7,805 nucleotides of DNA, from the NCBI GenBank assembly GCA_025355485.1, contig JANXZP010000173.1, positions 1-7,805 on the forward strand. The letters run 5' to 3'. Source of the DNA: Pseudomonadota bacterium. GTDB taxonomy: Bacteria; Pseudomonadota; Gammaproteobacteria; Xanthomonadales; Xanthomonadaceae. Below, piece by piece: positions 1-5,528 of the stretch. Each line of letters starts with the position of its first letter. The first letter of the stretch is position 1. The notes beneath the pieces are model-generated. The model was not told where the DNA came from. It was given only the letters and a program-made list of their open reading frames with translations, and did no database searches. The position numbers and the translations under genes are program-made.

Positions 1-210
1 CTCGAAGGTGTCGACACCTTTCCGGCGCTCTTTGTCGAACTCGCGCGACGCGGATGGAGCGATGAGGCTCTCTCCAAACTCGCCGGGGGCAACATGTTGC
101 GAGTGATGCGTCAAGCCGCCGCAGTAGCCAAGCGGCTGCAAGAAAGCGAACAGCCACCATCGGCGATGATCGAGCAACTTGATGCGGGCATAGCACCACA
201 AGCGAACTGA
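1..210 (+). CDS. Membrane dipeptidase (peptidase family M19), C-terminal fragment
   Basis: The first 69 codons form an open frame that enters from the left edge and ends at TGA 208-210. The peptide contains FPALFVELARRGWSDEALSK followed by LAGGNMLRVMR. This matches the C-terminal signature of renal/membrane dipeptidases (M19), where a 'P-L--EL--RG-S-E---KI-G-N--RV' block forms the last helices of the TIM-barrel. Family members are zinc-dependent enzymes that hydrolyse dipeptides, often at the periplasmic side; the zinc ligands lie upstream, outside the window. After the signature there is only a short tail (AAAVAKRLQESEQ to APQAN), as usual in the family, so the 3' end looks complete. It converges with the PAS-GGDEF gene, with 139 bases between the stops. 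Family assignment is fairly sure; substrate is unknown. Confidence 0.8.
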   Translation, partial: LEGVDTFPALFVELARRGWSDEALSKLAGGNMLRVMRQAAAVAKRLQESEQPPSAMIEQLDAGIAPQAN

Positions 211-342
211 GCGAGATTACACACAGAAGCTGGCCTCGAAGTTATGGATCACACAATACGACGAACGCGACACGGCAGGGCATGCAAATGACGAACTCGA
301 CGTCATTGACGGTACACGTCCTCCGAGAGGAAACGCTTTTGA

Positions 343-359
343 GGCGCCGCTATGGCGCC
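343..359. other. GC-rich hairpin at the 3' end of the PAS-GGDEF gene
   Basis: GGCGCC (343-348) and GGCGCC (354-359) form a perfect 6-bp stem around a 5-base loop that contains the TAG stop (350-352, - strand) of the diguanylate cyclase gene. Neither strand shows a T-tract after it, so it is not a canonical Rho-independent terminator. It may slow decay of the - strand transcript or act as a weak terminator between the two convergent genes. The rest of 211-342 holds nothing recognisable. Confidence 0.35.
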
Positions 360-1240
360 GAGGGGTCAGGGGTCCCCGACTCCGGTACGTGGATCGCATA
401 GCGATTGCGACCCGCACGCTTTGCACGGTACATCGCGGCGTCGGCGGCCTTGAGCAGTAAGGTCGCGTCGGAACCGTCATGTGGATAGACACTGATGCCG
501 ATGCTGGCCGTAACCACGAGATCGCGACCTTCCACCCGCATGGGCTTTGCAATCTGCGCGATCACTTTGCGGGCGACGACCTCGGCGCCTGCCGGGTAAT
601 CGAGGTTCGGGAGAACCAGCACGAACTCATCGCCGCCGAGGCGCGCAATGCTGTCGCTCGGTCGCACACTGTCGCGCAATCGGGCAGCGACATGTTGCAG
701 CACCTGGTCGCCGGCCGCATGGCCGAGGTTGTCATTGATCGGCTTGAATTCGTCCAAGTCGAGCAACGCAACGGCGACGACATGGCCATCTTTGCTGGCA
801 TCGGCGATCGCTGCGGCCAGTGAGAGCGCGAATCCTGCGCGGTTCGCCAATCCAGTCAGCGGATCGTGGATAGCCTGGTGGCGCGCCTGCTCGGAGGCCT
901 GCCTGGCGCGGGTAATGTCACGTACGGTGACTCCTAGGCCGTCACCGAGCTTGACCGCCTGCAGGTGATACCAGCGGGTCTGGCCGGTATTCGCGACCGC
1001 ACTGCGCTCTTCAACAACCGGTTCGCCGGTCTGTATGGCGCGCACATACCTGGCCAGCATTCCATCGCTGCGAAGTTCGGGAAACAGCTCGCACATGCCA
1101 TGGCCGATGACCTCGGCACGCGGTCGCCCGAGCGTACGCTCGGCGCGGGCGTTGAGCAGCACGTAGCGCAAATCCTGGATGTCGCCAGCCGCATCGCGCA
1201 TGGGTTCGAGAATGAAGAATGCGTCGAGGTTGCTCTCCAC
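350..1240 (-). CDS. PAS-GGDEF diguanylate cyclase, possibly 5'-truncated
   Basis: 296 codons from GTG 1240 to TAG 350. Residues about 1-112 form a PAS domain, opening with ESNLDAFFILEPMRDAAGDI and ending in the usual VRDITRARQASEQ linker. Residues about 121-285 are a GGDEF domain: HDPLTGLANR (125-134), LDLDEFKPINDNLGH (160-174), RLGGDEF with GGDEF at 202-206, SIGISVYP. The active-site motif is complete, so it should make c-di-GMP from two GTP. An intact inhibitory I-site RPSD (193-196) stands exactly five residues before GGDEF, implying product feedback. No membrane segment or signal peptide: cytoplasmic. The start is uncertain. GTG 1240 has GAGG 5 bases upstream, but the upstream codons (GARFEAA) also read like typical PAS N-terminal sequence and stay open until TAA at 1295-1297, without an ATG, GTG or TTG. 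The gene may have lost its true 5' end at about 1294. Confidence 0.85.
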   Translation of the reverse strand: MESNLDAFFILEPMRDAAGDIQDLRYVLLNARAERTLGRPRAEVIGHGMCELFPELRSDGMLARYVRAIQTGEPVVEERSAVANTGQTRWYHLQAVKLGDGLGVTVRDITRARQASEQARHQAIHDPLTGLANRAGFALSLAAAIADASKDGHVVAVALLDLDEFKPINDNLGHAAGDQVLQHVAARLRDSVRPSDSIARLGGDEFVLVLPNLDYPAGAEVVARKVIAQIAKPMRVEGRDLVVTASIGISVYPHDGSDATLLLKAADAAMYRAKRAGRNRYAIHVPESGTPDPSAP

Positions 1241-1293
1241 CGCAGCCTCGAAGCGCGCGCCGCTGGTATTAACATTTCGCCGTATAAATACTA

Positions 1294-1300
1294 GTTAGCC
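1294..1300 (+). other. Candidate cassette left border (GTTAGCC, GTTRRRY-like)
   Basis: GTTAGCC at 1294-1300 resembles the 7-base GTTRRRY recombination core at which integron integrases cut (G^TT), with one mismatch (C at position 6). It is the exact reverse complement of GGCTAAC at 1918-1924, which spans the stop codon of the dihydrofolate-reductase-like gene. In an excised cassette these two heptamers would be the paired outer arms of attC. The open PAS-GGDEF frame on the opposite strand ends exactly here. Suggestive only; no integrase is in the window. Confidence 0.3.
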
Positions 1301-1362
1301 GCTGCGAGGTACTCGTCGACAAGCCACAATACAGCGGAACGCCCAACTCTGAGTAAGCTCGC

Positions 1363-1923
1363 ATGGGACTTCTAACCTTCAGCCTCAACGTCACCTTGGA
1401 TGGCTGCGTCGACCACCAGGAGGGAATCGCCGACGACGAGACTCACGCTTTCTTCACCCGCCTTTTGGACGAGGGCGGGGCGATGCTTTGGGGCCGCGTC
1501 ACCTACGAGATGATGGAGGGTTACTGGCCGGCGGTCGCTCGCGGCGACGAAGAGGCTCCGCCGGCGATGCGCGAGTGGGCGGTCAAGCTGGAAGCCAAGC
1601 CGAAGTACGTGGTGTCGTCGACGCGAACGGACTTCCCGTGGCCCAACAGCCACCACATCGCCGGCGACTTGCGCACGAGCGTGCAGAAGCTCAAGGAGGC
1701 GACCCCAGCCGGCGTGCTCCTCGGTAGCGGCAAGCTCGCGACCGAGCTGGACCGGCTGGATCTGATCGACGAGTACAAGTTCCTCGTCCACCCTAGGATC
1801 GCCGGTCACGGCCCGACCCTTTACCAGAGCGGGCTACCCAGCACGCGACGGCTGGAGCTGGTCTCGTCGACGCCGCTTCGCAACTGCGCAGTCGCTATGC
1901 ACTACCGGCGCGCGCGCGGCTAA
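1363..1923 (+). CDS. Dihydrofolate reductase family protein (RibD C-terminal fold, YyaP/YwjB type)
   Basis: 186 codons from ATG 1363 to TAA 1923. The N-terminus SLNVTLDGCVD fits the first strand and loop of the DHFR/RibD-C fold. MLWGRVTYEMMEGYW (41-55) matches the conserved 'll-GR-TYE-m---W' segment. The glycine-rich LLGSGKLATELDRLDLIDEY (119-138) and FLVHPRIAGHGPTLY (140-154) match the NADPH-binding loop and the 'P--lG-G--LF' block of this family. The length is normal for stand-alone members. They are presumed NADPH-dependent reductases; the physiological substrate is unknown for nearly all, and this is probably not the housekeeping FolA. No strong Shine-Dalgarno sequence is visible; GAG at 1351-1353 is the nearest candidate. 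The 122 bases between this gene and the divergent PAS-GGDEF gene hold no gene. The stop codon lies inside an attC-like sequence, and such genes are frequent passengers in environmental cassette arrays. Confidence 0.85.
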   Translation: MGLLTFSLNVTLDGCVDHQEGIADDETHAFFTRLLDEGGAMLWGRVTYEMMEGYWPAVARGDEEAPPAMREWAVKLEAKPKYVVSSTRTDFPWPNSHHIAGDLRTSVQKLKEATPAGVLLGSGKLATELDRLDLIDEYKFLVHPRIAGHGPTLYQSGLPSTRRLELVSSTPLRNCAVAMHYRRARG

Positions 1924-1947
1924 CAACGGGGTTGCAGCGGACGGGAT
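1918..1947 (+). other. attC-like half-site overlapping the stop codon (possible cassette recombination site remnant)
   Basis: The sequence starts GGCTAACAACGGG, with the stop codon TAA at 1921-1923, and continues GTTGCAGCGGACGGG. This order (an R''-like heptamer ending in TAAC, a spacer of about 6, then an L''-like GTTGCAGCGGAC) is that of the left half of an integron attC site. The expected complementary right half (something like CGCTGCAAC followed by GTTAGCC) is not found downstream, so any attC is broken or divergent. A second perfect RYYYAAC heptamer, GCCTAAC, occurs at 1975-1981 in the same rather than the inverted orientation. Confidence 0.35.
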
Positions 1948-2290
1948 AGTTCCTACGGTTTAGTGGACAACCTGGCCTAACTGCGGTGCCGCGCCGAACT
2001 GGATTTGTATTTTACGACCACCACGCTCGCCGCCATCCGGCAGAACCGTGCATGAGCGCGTTTCACGGCGGCCGATAGGCTCGCGTCACAGCCCAGCGTT
2101 CGCGGCAAATCGATGCGAAGGCAAGAACGTATCGTGCCGTCGCGTCGCGGCCGCTTGCAGCGGTCTGGGTCATTCAGCGCTGGACGCTGATCGCCCTCTC
2201 GGCGCTGGTCGCGCCTGCGACGTGCACGACGGCCTGTGGCCGTCGTTTTTAGAGCCGTCGTACTCAGCGGTCGGGCACGATGGATCTGGA
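1924..2290. other. Gene-poor stretch between the DHFR-like gene and the toxin-antitoxin operon
   Basis: Open frames here on both strands give low-complexity, Arg/Ser-rich peptides with no domain I recognise, so I call no gene. The stretch contains the attC-like half-site at its left end, a strong terminator at 2226-2250, and a repeated CCGTCGT (2240-2246 and 2254-2260). The frame from 2079 to TAG 2251, ending in RWTLIALSALVAPATCTTAC just before CGRRF, resembles a hydrophobic leader but lacks any start codon. The stretch may be cassette or mobile-element debris. Confidence 0.5.
2226..2250 (+). terminator. Rho-independent terminator
   Basis: ACGACGGCC (2226-2234), loop TGT, then GGCCGTCGT (2238-2246) make a perfect 9-bp GC-rich stem followed by a T run that extends to 2250. 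It works on the + strand only; the - strand has no T-tract. It lies about 300 bases after the DHFR-like gene and about 40 bases before the toxin-antitoxin promoter, so it would insulate that operon from upstream transcription. Which transcript it ends is not clear. Confidence 0.8.
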
Positions 2291-2330
2291 TTGTGTTTTC
2301 CGTATTAATGTTATACTGGTGACACATTAA
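2291..2330 (+). promoter_or_regulatory. Promoter and operator-like inverted repeat of the toxin-antitoxin operon
   Basis: A good -10 element, TATACT (2312-2317), lies downstream of a weaker TTGTGT (2291-2296); the 15-base spacing is short. The -10 is embraced by a perfect 7-bp inverted repeat, TTAATGT (2305-2311) and ACATTAA (2324-2330), with 12 bases between and one further matching pair (2303/2332). A repressor bound here would cover the -10 and the expected start of transcription. Type II antitoxins usually autorepress through such palindromes, so this is the likely operator; the binding protein is inferred. Confidence 0.6.
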
Positions 2331-2347
2331 CAGTAGGGTGTGATGCC

Positions 2348-2842
2348 ATGAACCGTCTGCACACCGCCGCTTCGGCCGCCGCCGTGCCCGTCAAGCTGGC
2401 CGAAGTCCGACAGCTGGTGGATGCCGGTGCGCTGTCCGACGCCAACACCGAGGTGATCGGTGTCAAGGGTGGCTACAAGGTTTTTTTCCTGTTGCGCAAA
2501 AACTATGTTCGCGTGCTGGCCACCAAGGGAGGCGAGATGCGCGTGTTCAGCACCGCCGACAGCGCATTGCGCCAGTTGCGGGCCGTCGACGTGTCGCTGG
2601 GCAACGTGGTAGTGAAGAGTTCGACCTATCAGCCGGCCGCATTGCGTCCGGCGCGTGAGGATCGACGCCAGGCGATGGTGCAAGCGAACGACTATGGGCG
2701 CTGGCTGAAAGCAGAAACCGATGCCACCCTCGCTCGCGTCGCGAGCGGTACCGCAACGATCTACACCCAGGCCGAGTTCGATCAGCGCAGTGCCAAGCGG
2801 CGCGCCGCACTCGTGCGCCGGCGCCGCGAGGCCGGCGCGTGA
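2348..2842 (+). CDS. Antitoxin-like protein with ParC-like N-terminal domain
   Basis: 164 codons, ATG 2348 to TGA 2842. AGGGTG (2335-2340) lies 7 bases before the ATG and supports this start. Two parts are visible. Residues about 17-95 (KLAEVRQLVDAGAL, VIGVKGGYKVFFLLRKNYVR, VLATKGGEMRVFST, LRQLRAVD) resemble the ParC-family partition-associated proteins of plasmids: 'AR-LVdAGA', then 'GGw-v-v', then 'R-F', then 'L--lG'. Residues about 100-164 are basic and helical, with YGRWLKAETDATLARVASG, and resemble the C-terminal toxin-binding tail of ParD or 'stability determinant' antitoxins. The gene is first in a two-gene operon and overlaps the toxin start by 4 bases (GTGA), so the two are probably translationally coupled. 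At 164 aa it is longer than most ParE antitoxins. The likely role is to neutralise the toxin and repress its own promoter. The antitoxin role rests mainly on position; the ParC resemblance is from memory of the family. Confidence 0.7.
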   Translation: MNRLHTAASAAAVPVKLAEVRQLVDAGALSDANTEVIGVKGGYKVFFLLRKNYVRVLATKGGEMRVFSTADSALRQLRAVDVSLGNVVVKSSTYQPAALRPAREDRRQAMVQANDYGRWLKAETDATLARVASGTATIYTQAEFDQRSAKRRAALVRRRREAGA

Positions 2843-3132
2843 ATCAGCCCAAAACGTACCCGGTCGATTACACCGACGACTTTGACGACGACATTGCTTC
2901 GATCGAAAAGTATTTCGAAAAAGTTGGCGAATGGGATCTGGCGTTGAACCATCCCGATCGGATCAAGAGCTGTGCCGAAACAATTGGCCAGTTGCCACGG
3001 GCTTGGGCGGTCGGTGCGAGCGGTCAGCACGAGCGGGTGATGACCGACTTGCCCTACCGACTTGTCTATTCCTTCGACGGCAAGCGCGTGCTGATGCTGC
3101 GGGCCAAGCACACCCATCGCCAACATCCGTAA
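2839..3132 (+). CDS. ParE/RelE superfamily toxin
   Basis: 97 codons starting at GTG 2839, inside the last codons of the antitoxin gene (GTGA overlap), ending TAA 3132. The pattern is that of the RelE/ParE fold: an N-terminal strand and helix, YPVDYTDDFDDDIASIEKYF (7-26); a second helix, DRIKSCAETIGQLP (40-53); then the C-terminal beta sheet YRLVYSFDGKRVLMLRAKHT (73-92), ending HRQHP. The last block matches the family's 'yRlvY-idg--v-il-v-H-R--P'. ParE members poison DNA gyrase, whereas RelE members cut mRNA on the ribosome; the sequence alone does not decide, though the overall shape looks more like ParE. Its place beside the tRNA attachment site suggests it helps keep the element in the genome (inference). 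Confidence 0.82.
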   Translation: MNQPKTYPVDYTDDFDDDIASIEKYFEKVGEWDLALNHPDRIKSCAETIGQLPRAWAVGASGQHERVMTDLPYRLVYSFDGKRVLMLRAKHTHRQHP

Positions 3133-3169
3133 ACGATCTTCTTCGCCAGCCATCGGACATGGAACCGAA

Positions 3170-3203
3170 GCGCGGTACACCAGAGGTACACCGCGCAGTT
3201 TTT
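3170..3203 (+). terminator. Rho-independent terminator of the toxin-antitoxin operon
   Basis: GCGCGGT (3170-3176) pairs with ACCGCGC (3190-3196); inside are a small internal loop, three more pairs (ACC with GGT) and an AGA loop. Five T residues follow at 3199-3203. The loop side carries a direct repeat, GGTACACC. It begins 37 bases after the toxin stop and closes the operon. Confidence 0.75.
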
Positions 3204-3314
3204 GTGTGTTGCCATCAGCTAACGTAAGTTATTGATGACAAAGTAAAACAGGCTAATGTCTGCTAACAAATGATAGCCTTATGCATCAATAGGTTGTTGA
3301 TTTAAAAGGGAACA
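3204..3314. other. AT-rich attachment-site arm with short repeats and an IHF-like site
   Basis: This stretch is markedly AT-rich against its GC-rich surroundings and has no gene. GCTAA[C/T] occurs three times in the same direction (3218, 3252, 3262). AGGCTA (3250-3255) and TAGCCT (3274-3279) form an inverted repeat. CATCAATAGGTTG (3284-3296) matches the IHF consensus WATCAANNNNTTR at all defined positions but the first. ATTTAA is present at 3300-3305 and again at 3314-3319, at the junction with the tRNA fragment. Such layouts are usual in the arms of tyrosine-recombinase attachment sites, where integrase, excisionase and IHF bind. Confidence 0.5.
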
Positions 3315-3357
3315 TTTAATCCGCTGGTCCCGAGTTCGAATCTCGGACGACCCACCA
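3315..3357 (+). mobile_element. Attachment site (distal att): 3' half of a tRNA-Lys gene
   Basis: From TTTAA at 3315 the sequence reads as a tRNA from anticodon position 34 to the end: 3' anticodon stem TCCGC (3320-3324), variable loop TGGTC, T stem CCGAG (3330-3334), T loop TTCGAAT (3335-3341), CTCGG (3342-3346), acceptor strand ACGACCC (3347-3353), A, CCA (3355-3357). The acceptor strand, and a loop ending UUUAA, fit tRNA-Lys (UUU). The matching 5' half (GGGTCGT acceptor, D arm) is absent; unrelated AT-rich DNA precedes it. Tyrosine-integrase elements that insert in the anticodon loop restore the tRNA at one end and leave exactly such a 3' duplicate at the other. By this geometry the intact tRNA gene and probably the integrase lie to the left, outside the window. 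Confidence 0.85.
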
Positions 3358-3362
3358 ATATT

Positions 3363-5522
3363 TCAGCTGACCCGGATCGCACCAATCGACAGCAGCGGCT
3401 CGGGCCGGTGGATCGCGTAGCCCTGTGCGTAGGTGACGCCGAGCTTGCGCAGCTTCGGCAGGATGGCGAGATCCTCGACCCATTCGGCCACGCAGGTGAT
3501 GCCGCGCAAGGCCGCGACTCGCGCGAGCGATTCGATCACGACCTCGGCGGTCGGATCCTTGCCCATGTCGCGCACGAAACGGCCGTCGATCTTGACCATG
3601 CTCACAGGCAGGTCGCTGAGGTAGCCGAAACTCGCCACGCCAGTGCCGAAATCGTCTAGCGAGATCTCGAAACCGTGTTCGCGGAACCGACGCAAGGTCG
3701 CGACCGCGCGGGTGAGGTTCTGCACCGCGACCGCCTCGGTGATTTCCAGCACCATCCGTCTCGCATCGAATGCATAGCGCGCCGGCAGCGCGAGCACGAA
3801 ATTTTCGAAGCCCTCGCTATCCAGCGTCGTCGCACCGATATTAATGCTGAGCCGCACATTCGTTGCGGACGCATTCTCGAGGTAGCTGGCCGACAGCTCG
3901 AGCACCCAGCGATCGATCTGCGCGAGCAGGCCGTAGCGCTGCGCCATGCCGATCACCGACTCGATCGTCTCGCCGGGTACGCCCTGCGCGTGGCGCAGCA
4001 GGACTTCGTAGAACGGCGCGCTGTCGTCGGGGTCGCGCAGGTCGATGATGCGCTGCGCGTGGAGTTCGAACACGCCGTTCGCCAGGTCCGATTGCAGTTG
4101 CGAAATGCGCTGGATCTCCGAGTGGCGCCCCTGCATGCCCTGGTCGTAGGGATCGTAGGCATGCGTGCGGTTGCGTCCGTGTTCCTTGGCCGCATAGCAG
4201 GCGACGTCGGCGCGCGCGAGCACGTCGTCCGGCGACTGATCCTCGCCGGCCGAAATGAAGGTCGTGCCGATGCTCACACCGACGGTGAAGCGCAATTCGC
4301 CGACCAGGAATTCGAAGGAATTGATCGCTTCATGCAACCGGCTGGCGGCGGCCTGCACGTCGTTGGTATTCGCGTCCGGCAACAGGCAGCCGAACTCGTC
4401 GCCGCCGAGTCGGGCCAGGATGGCATTGTCGGGCAAGGCGTTGCCGATCGTCGCGGCAAGCCGGCGCAGCATGTGGTCGCCGGCAAGATGCCCGCAGGTA
4501 TCGTTGACCAGCTTGAACTGGTCGAGGTCGAGATACAGCAAGGCGTATTGCCGCTCGCTGTCGCGCAGCGCATTCGCGACCCGGTTCTCGAACTCGAAAC
4601 GGTTCATCAGGCCGGTCAGCGCATCGTGACGCGCGAGCGTGTCCATCTCGGCCGCGACGTGTTCGCGTTCCCTGAAAGCGGCAGCGACCAGATAGCCAGT
4701 CAGCACCGCGACCAGCGCGAACAGCGTGCGCAGGATGCTGTCGGTGATCGGCACCGGCGAGCGCGCCATCGCGGCCATGACCATCGTCAGCAACGCCGCA
4801 GCCGCAGCCGCGCCGCCGATCTGCGCACTCAGCGCGCACAGCACGACGAACGGCAGCATCAGGAACAGCAGCCGATCCTGCAGTTGCGGATCGATCAGCA
4901 CCACCCACCAGCCACCGACCGCGATCGACGCCATGCCGATCGCGAACATCCAGCGTTTCGCTGGACGATCGAACGTGCGCGCGGACCAGGCGACGACCAG
5001 CGGTGCGAAGATCAGGAAACTCAGCAGCGCCGAAAGGAAATAATCCGCGCCGAAGGCGAGCGCCTTGAGCGGCGCATAGCCGAATACCAGCGCCATGCGG
5101 AGCCCGTAGATCGGTACCGACAGCGAAGTCGCGATAGCCAGAGCGAGCAGAAAACGGATCAACTGGCTCATGTCCGCCAGCAGCACGTCGACATGCCAGC
5201 GATGCAGCAGGTAGAGTGCCACCATCACGATCAGCACCAGCAGCCAGCCGACGCCCAGCGCGATCAGCAGCGGTGTTCCCACGCTCATGCTCAATGACGT
5301 GCCCGCTGCGAGCACAGCCGGCCAGTAGCGCGCGCCATGGCGCCACAGCAACCCGAGCCCGATACCGCCCGACGGCCAGATCGGCACGTAACCTTGGTTG
5401 GGTTGTGCGGCCGCTGCGAGCCATGAGACCAGGATCAGCAACAGCGTGCACAACACCAGCCGGTACGCGAAGATCAAGTAGTCGCGCGCCCCCCGCTCAG
5501 CAAGGCCATCCCCCGGTTCCAT
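3363..5522 (-). CDS. MASE1-GGDEF-EAL c-di-GMP signalling protein
   Basis: 719 codons, ATG 5522 to TGA 3363. Residues about 15-285 hold some eight hydrophobic segments of MASE1 type, with the signature YVPIWPSGGIGLGLLWRHG (45-63), so the protein is anchored in the inner membrane and senses an unknown cue. GGDEF domain, about 298-460: HDALTGLMNR, LDLDQFKLVNDTCGH, RLGGDEF with GGDEF at 373-377, SIGTTF. The I-site position reads PDNA (364-367) instead of RxxD, so product inhibition is not expected. EAL domain, about 470-712: EVL (506-508) in place of EAL, Asn561, LEITE (592-596), DDFGTG (623-628), Lys644, AEWVE (679-683; usual AEGVE) and QGY (700-702). The metal- and substrate-binding residues are therefore present, and hydrolysis of c-di-GMP is plausible. 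Both domains look intact, so net activity cannot be told from sequence. The stop codon is 5 bases from the tRNA CCA, in convergent orientation. Confidence 0.93.
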   Translation of the reverse strand: MEPGDGLAERGARDYLIFAYRLVLCTLLLILVSWLAAAAQPNQGYVPIWPSGGIGLGLLWRHGARYWPAVLAAGTSLSMSVGTPLLIALGVGWLLVLIVMVALYLLHRWHVDVLLADMSQLIRFLLALAIATSLSVPIYGLRMALVFGYAPLKALAFGADYFLSALLSFLIFAPLVVAWSARTFDRPAKRWMFAIGMASIAVGGWWVVLIDPQLQDRLLFLMLPFVVLCALSAQIGGAAAAAALLTMVMAAMARSPVPITDSILRTLFALVAVLTGYLVAAAFREREHVAAEMDTLARHDALTGLMNRFEFENRVANALRDSERQYALLYLDLDQFKLVNDTCGHLAGDHMLRRLAATIGNALPDNAILARLGGDEFGCLLPDANTNDVQAAASRLHEAINSFEFLVGELRFTVGVSIGTTFISAGEDQSPDDVLARADVACYAAKEHGRNRTHAYDPYDQGMQGRHSEIQRISQLQSDLANGVFELHAQRIIDLRDPDDSAPFYEVLLRHAQGVPGETIESVIGMAQRYGLLAQIDRWVLELSASYLENASATNVRLSINIGATTLDSEGFENFVLALPARYAFDARRMVLEITEAVAVQNLTRAVATLRRFREHGFEISLDDFGTGVASFGYLSDLPVSMVKIDGRFVRDMGKDPTAEVVIESLARVAALRGITCVAEWVEDLAILPKLRKLGVTYAQGYAIHRPEPLLSIGAIRVS

Positions 5523-5528
5523 GGCTGC

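Noticed and set aside
1281..1291. GTATAAATAC as a promoter between the divergent PAS-GGDEF and DHFR-like genes
   Set aside because: It contains a fair -10-like TATAAA, but no -35 lies at a proper distance on either strand, and the place is also explained by the cassette-like border.
1945..1981. Insertion-sequence end (sequence around TTTAGTGGACAACC)
   Set aside because: It faintly recalls IS termini, but no inverted partner, target duplication or transposase was seen.
2048..2308. 86-codon open frame on the + strand
   Set aside because: No domain, no ribosome binding site, and it reads through the strong terminator and into the promoter of the next operon.
1977..2327. 116-codon open frame on the - strand in the gene-poor stretch
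   Set aside because: The peptide is Arg/Ser/Thr-rich without a recognisable domain, and the frame runs across the terminator and the toxin-antitoxin promoter. Open by chance in GC-rich DNA.
3204..3357. tRNA-Lys gene split by a group I intron in the anticodon loop
   Set aside because: Such introns are known in bacterial tRNA genes, but no 5' half with a GGGTCGT acceptor or D arm was found anywhere to the left in the window, and the flanking DNA shows att-like repeats instead.
3675..5297. Very long (540 codons) + strand open frame opposite the MASE1-GGDEF-EAL gene
   Set aside because: It is antisense to a gene with clear domains; the peptide is His/Arg/Gln-rich with no domain, as expected for the complement of a high-GC gene.
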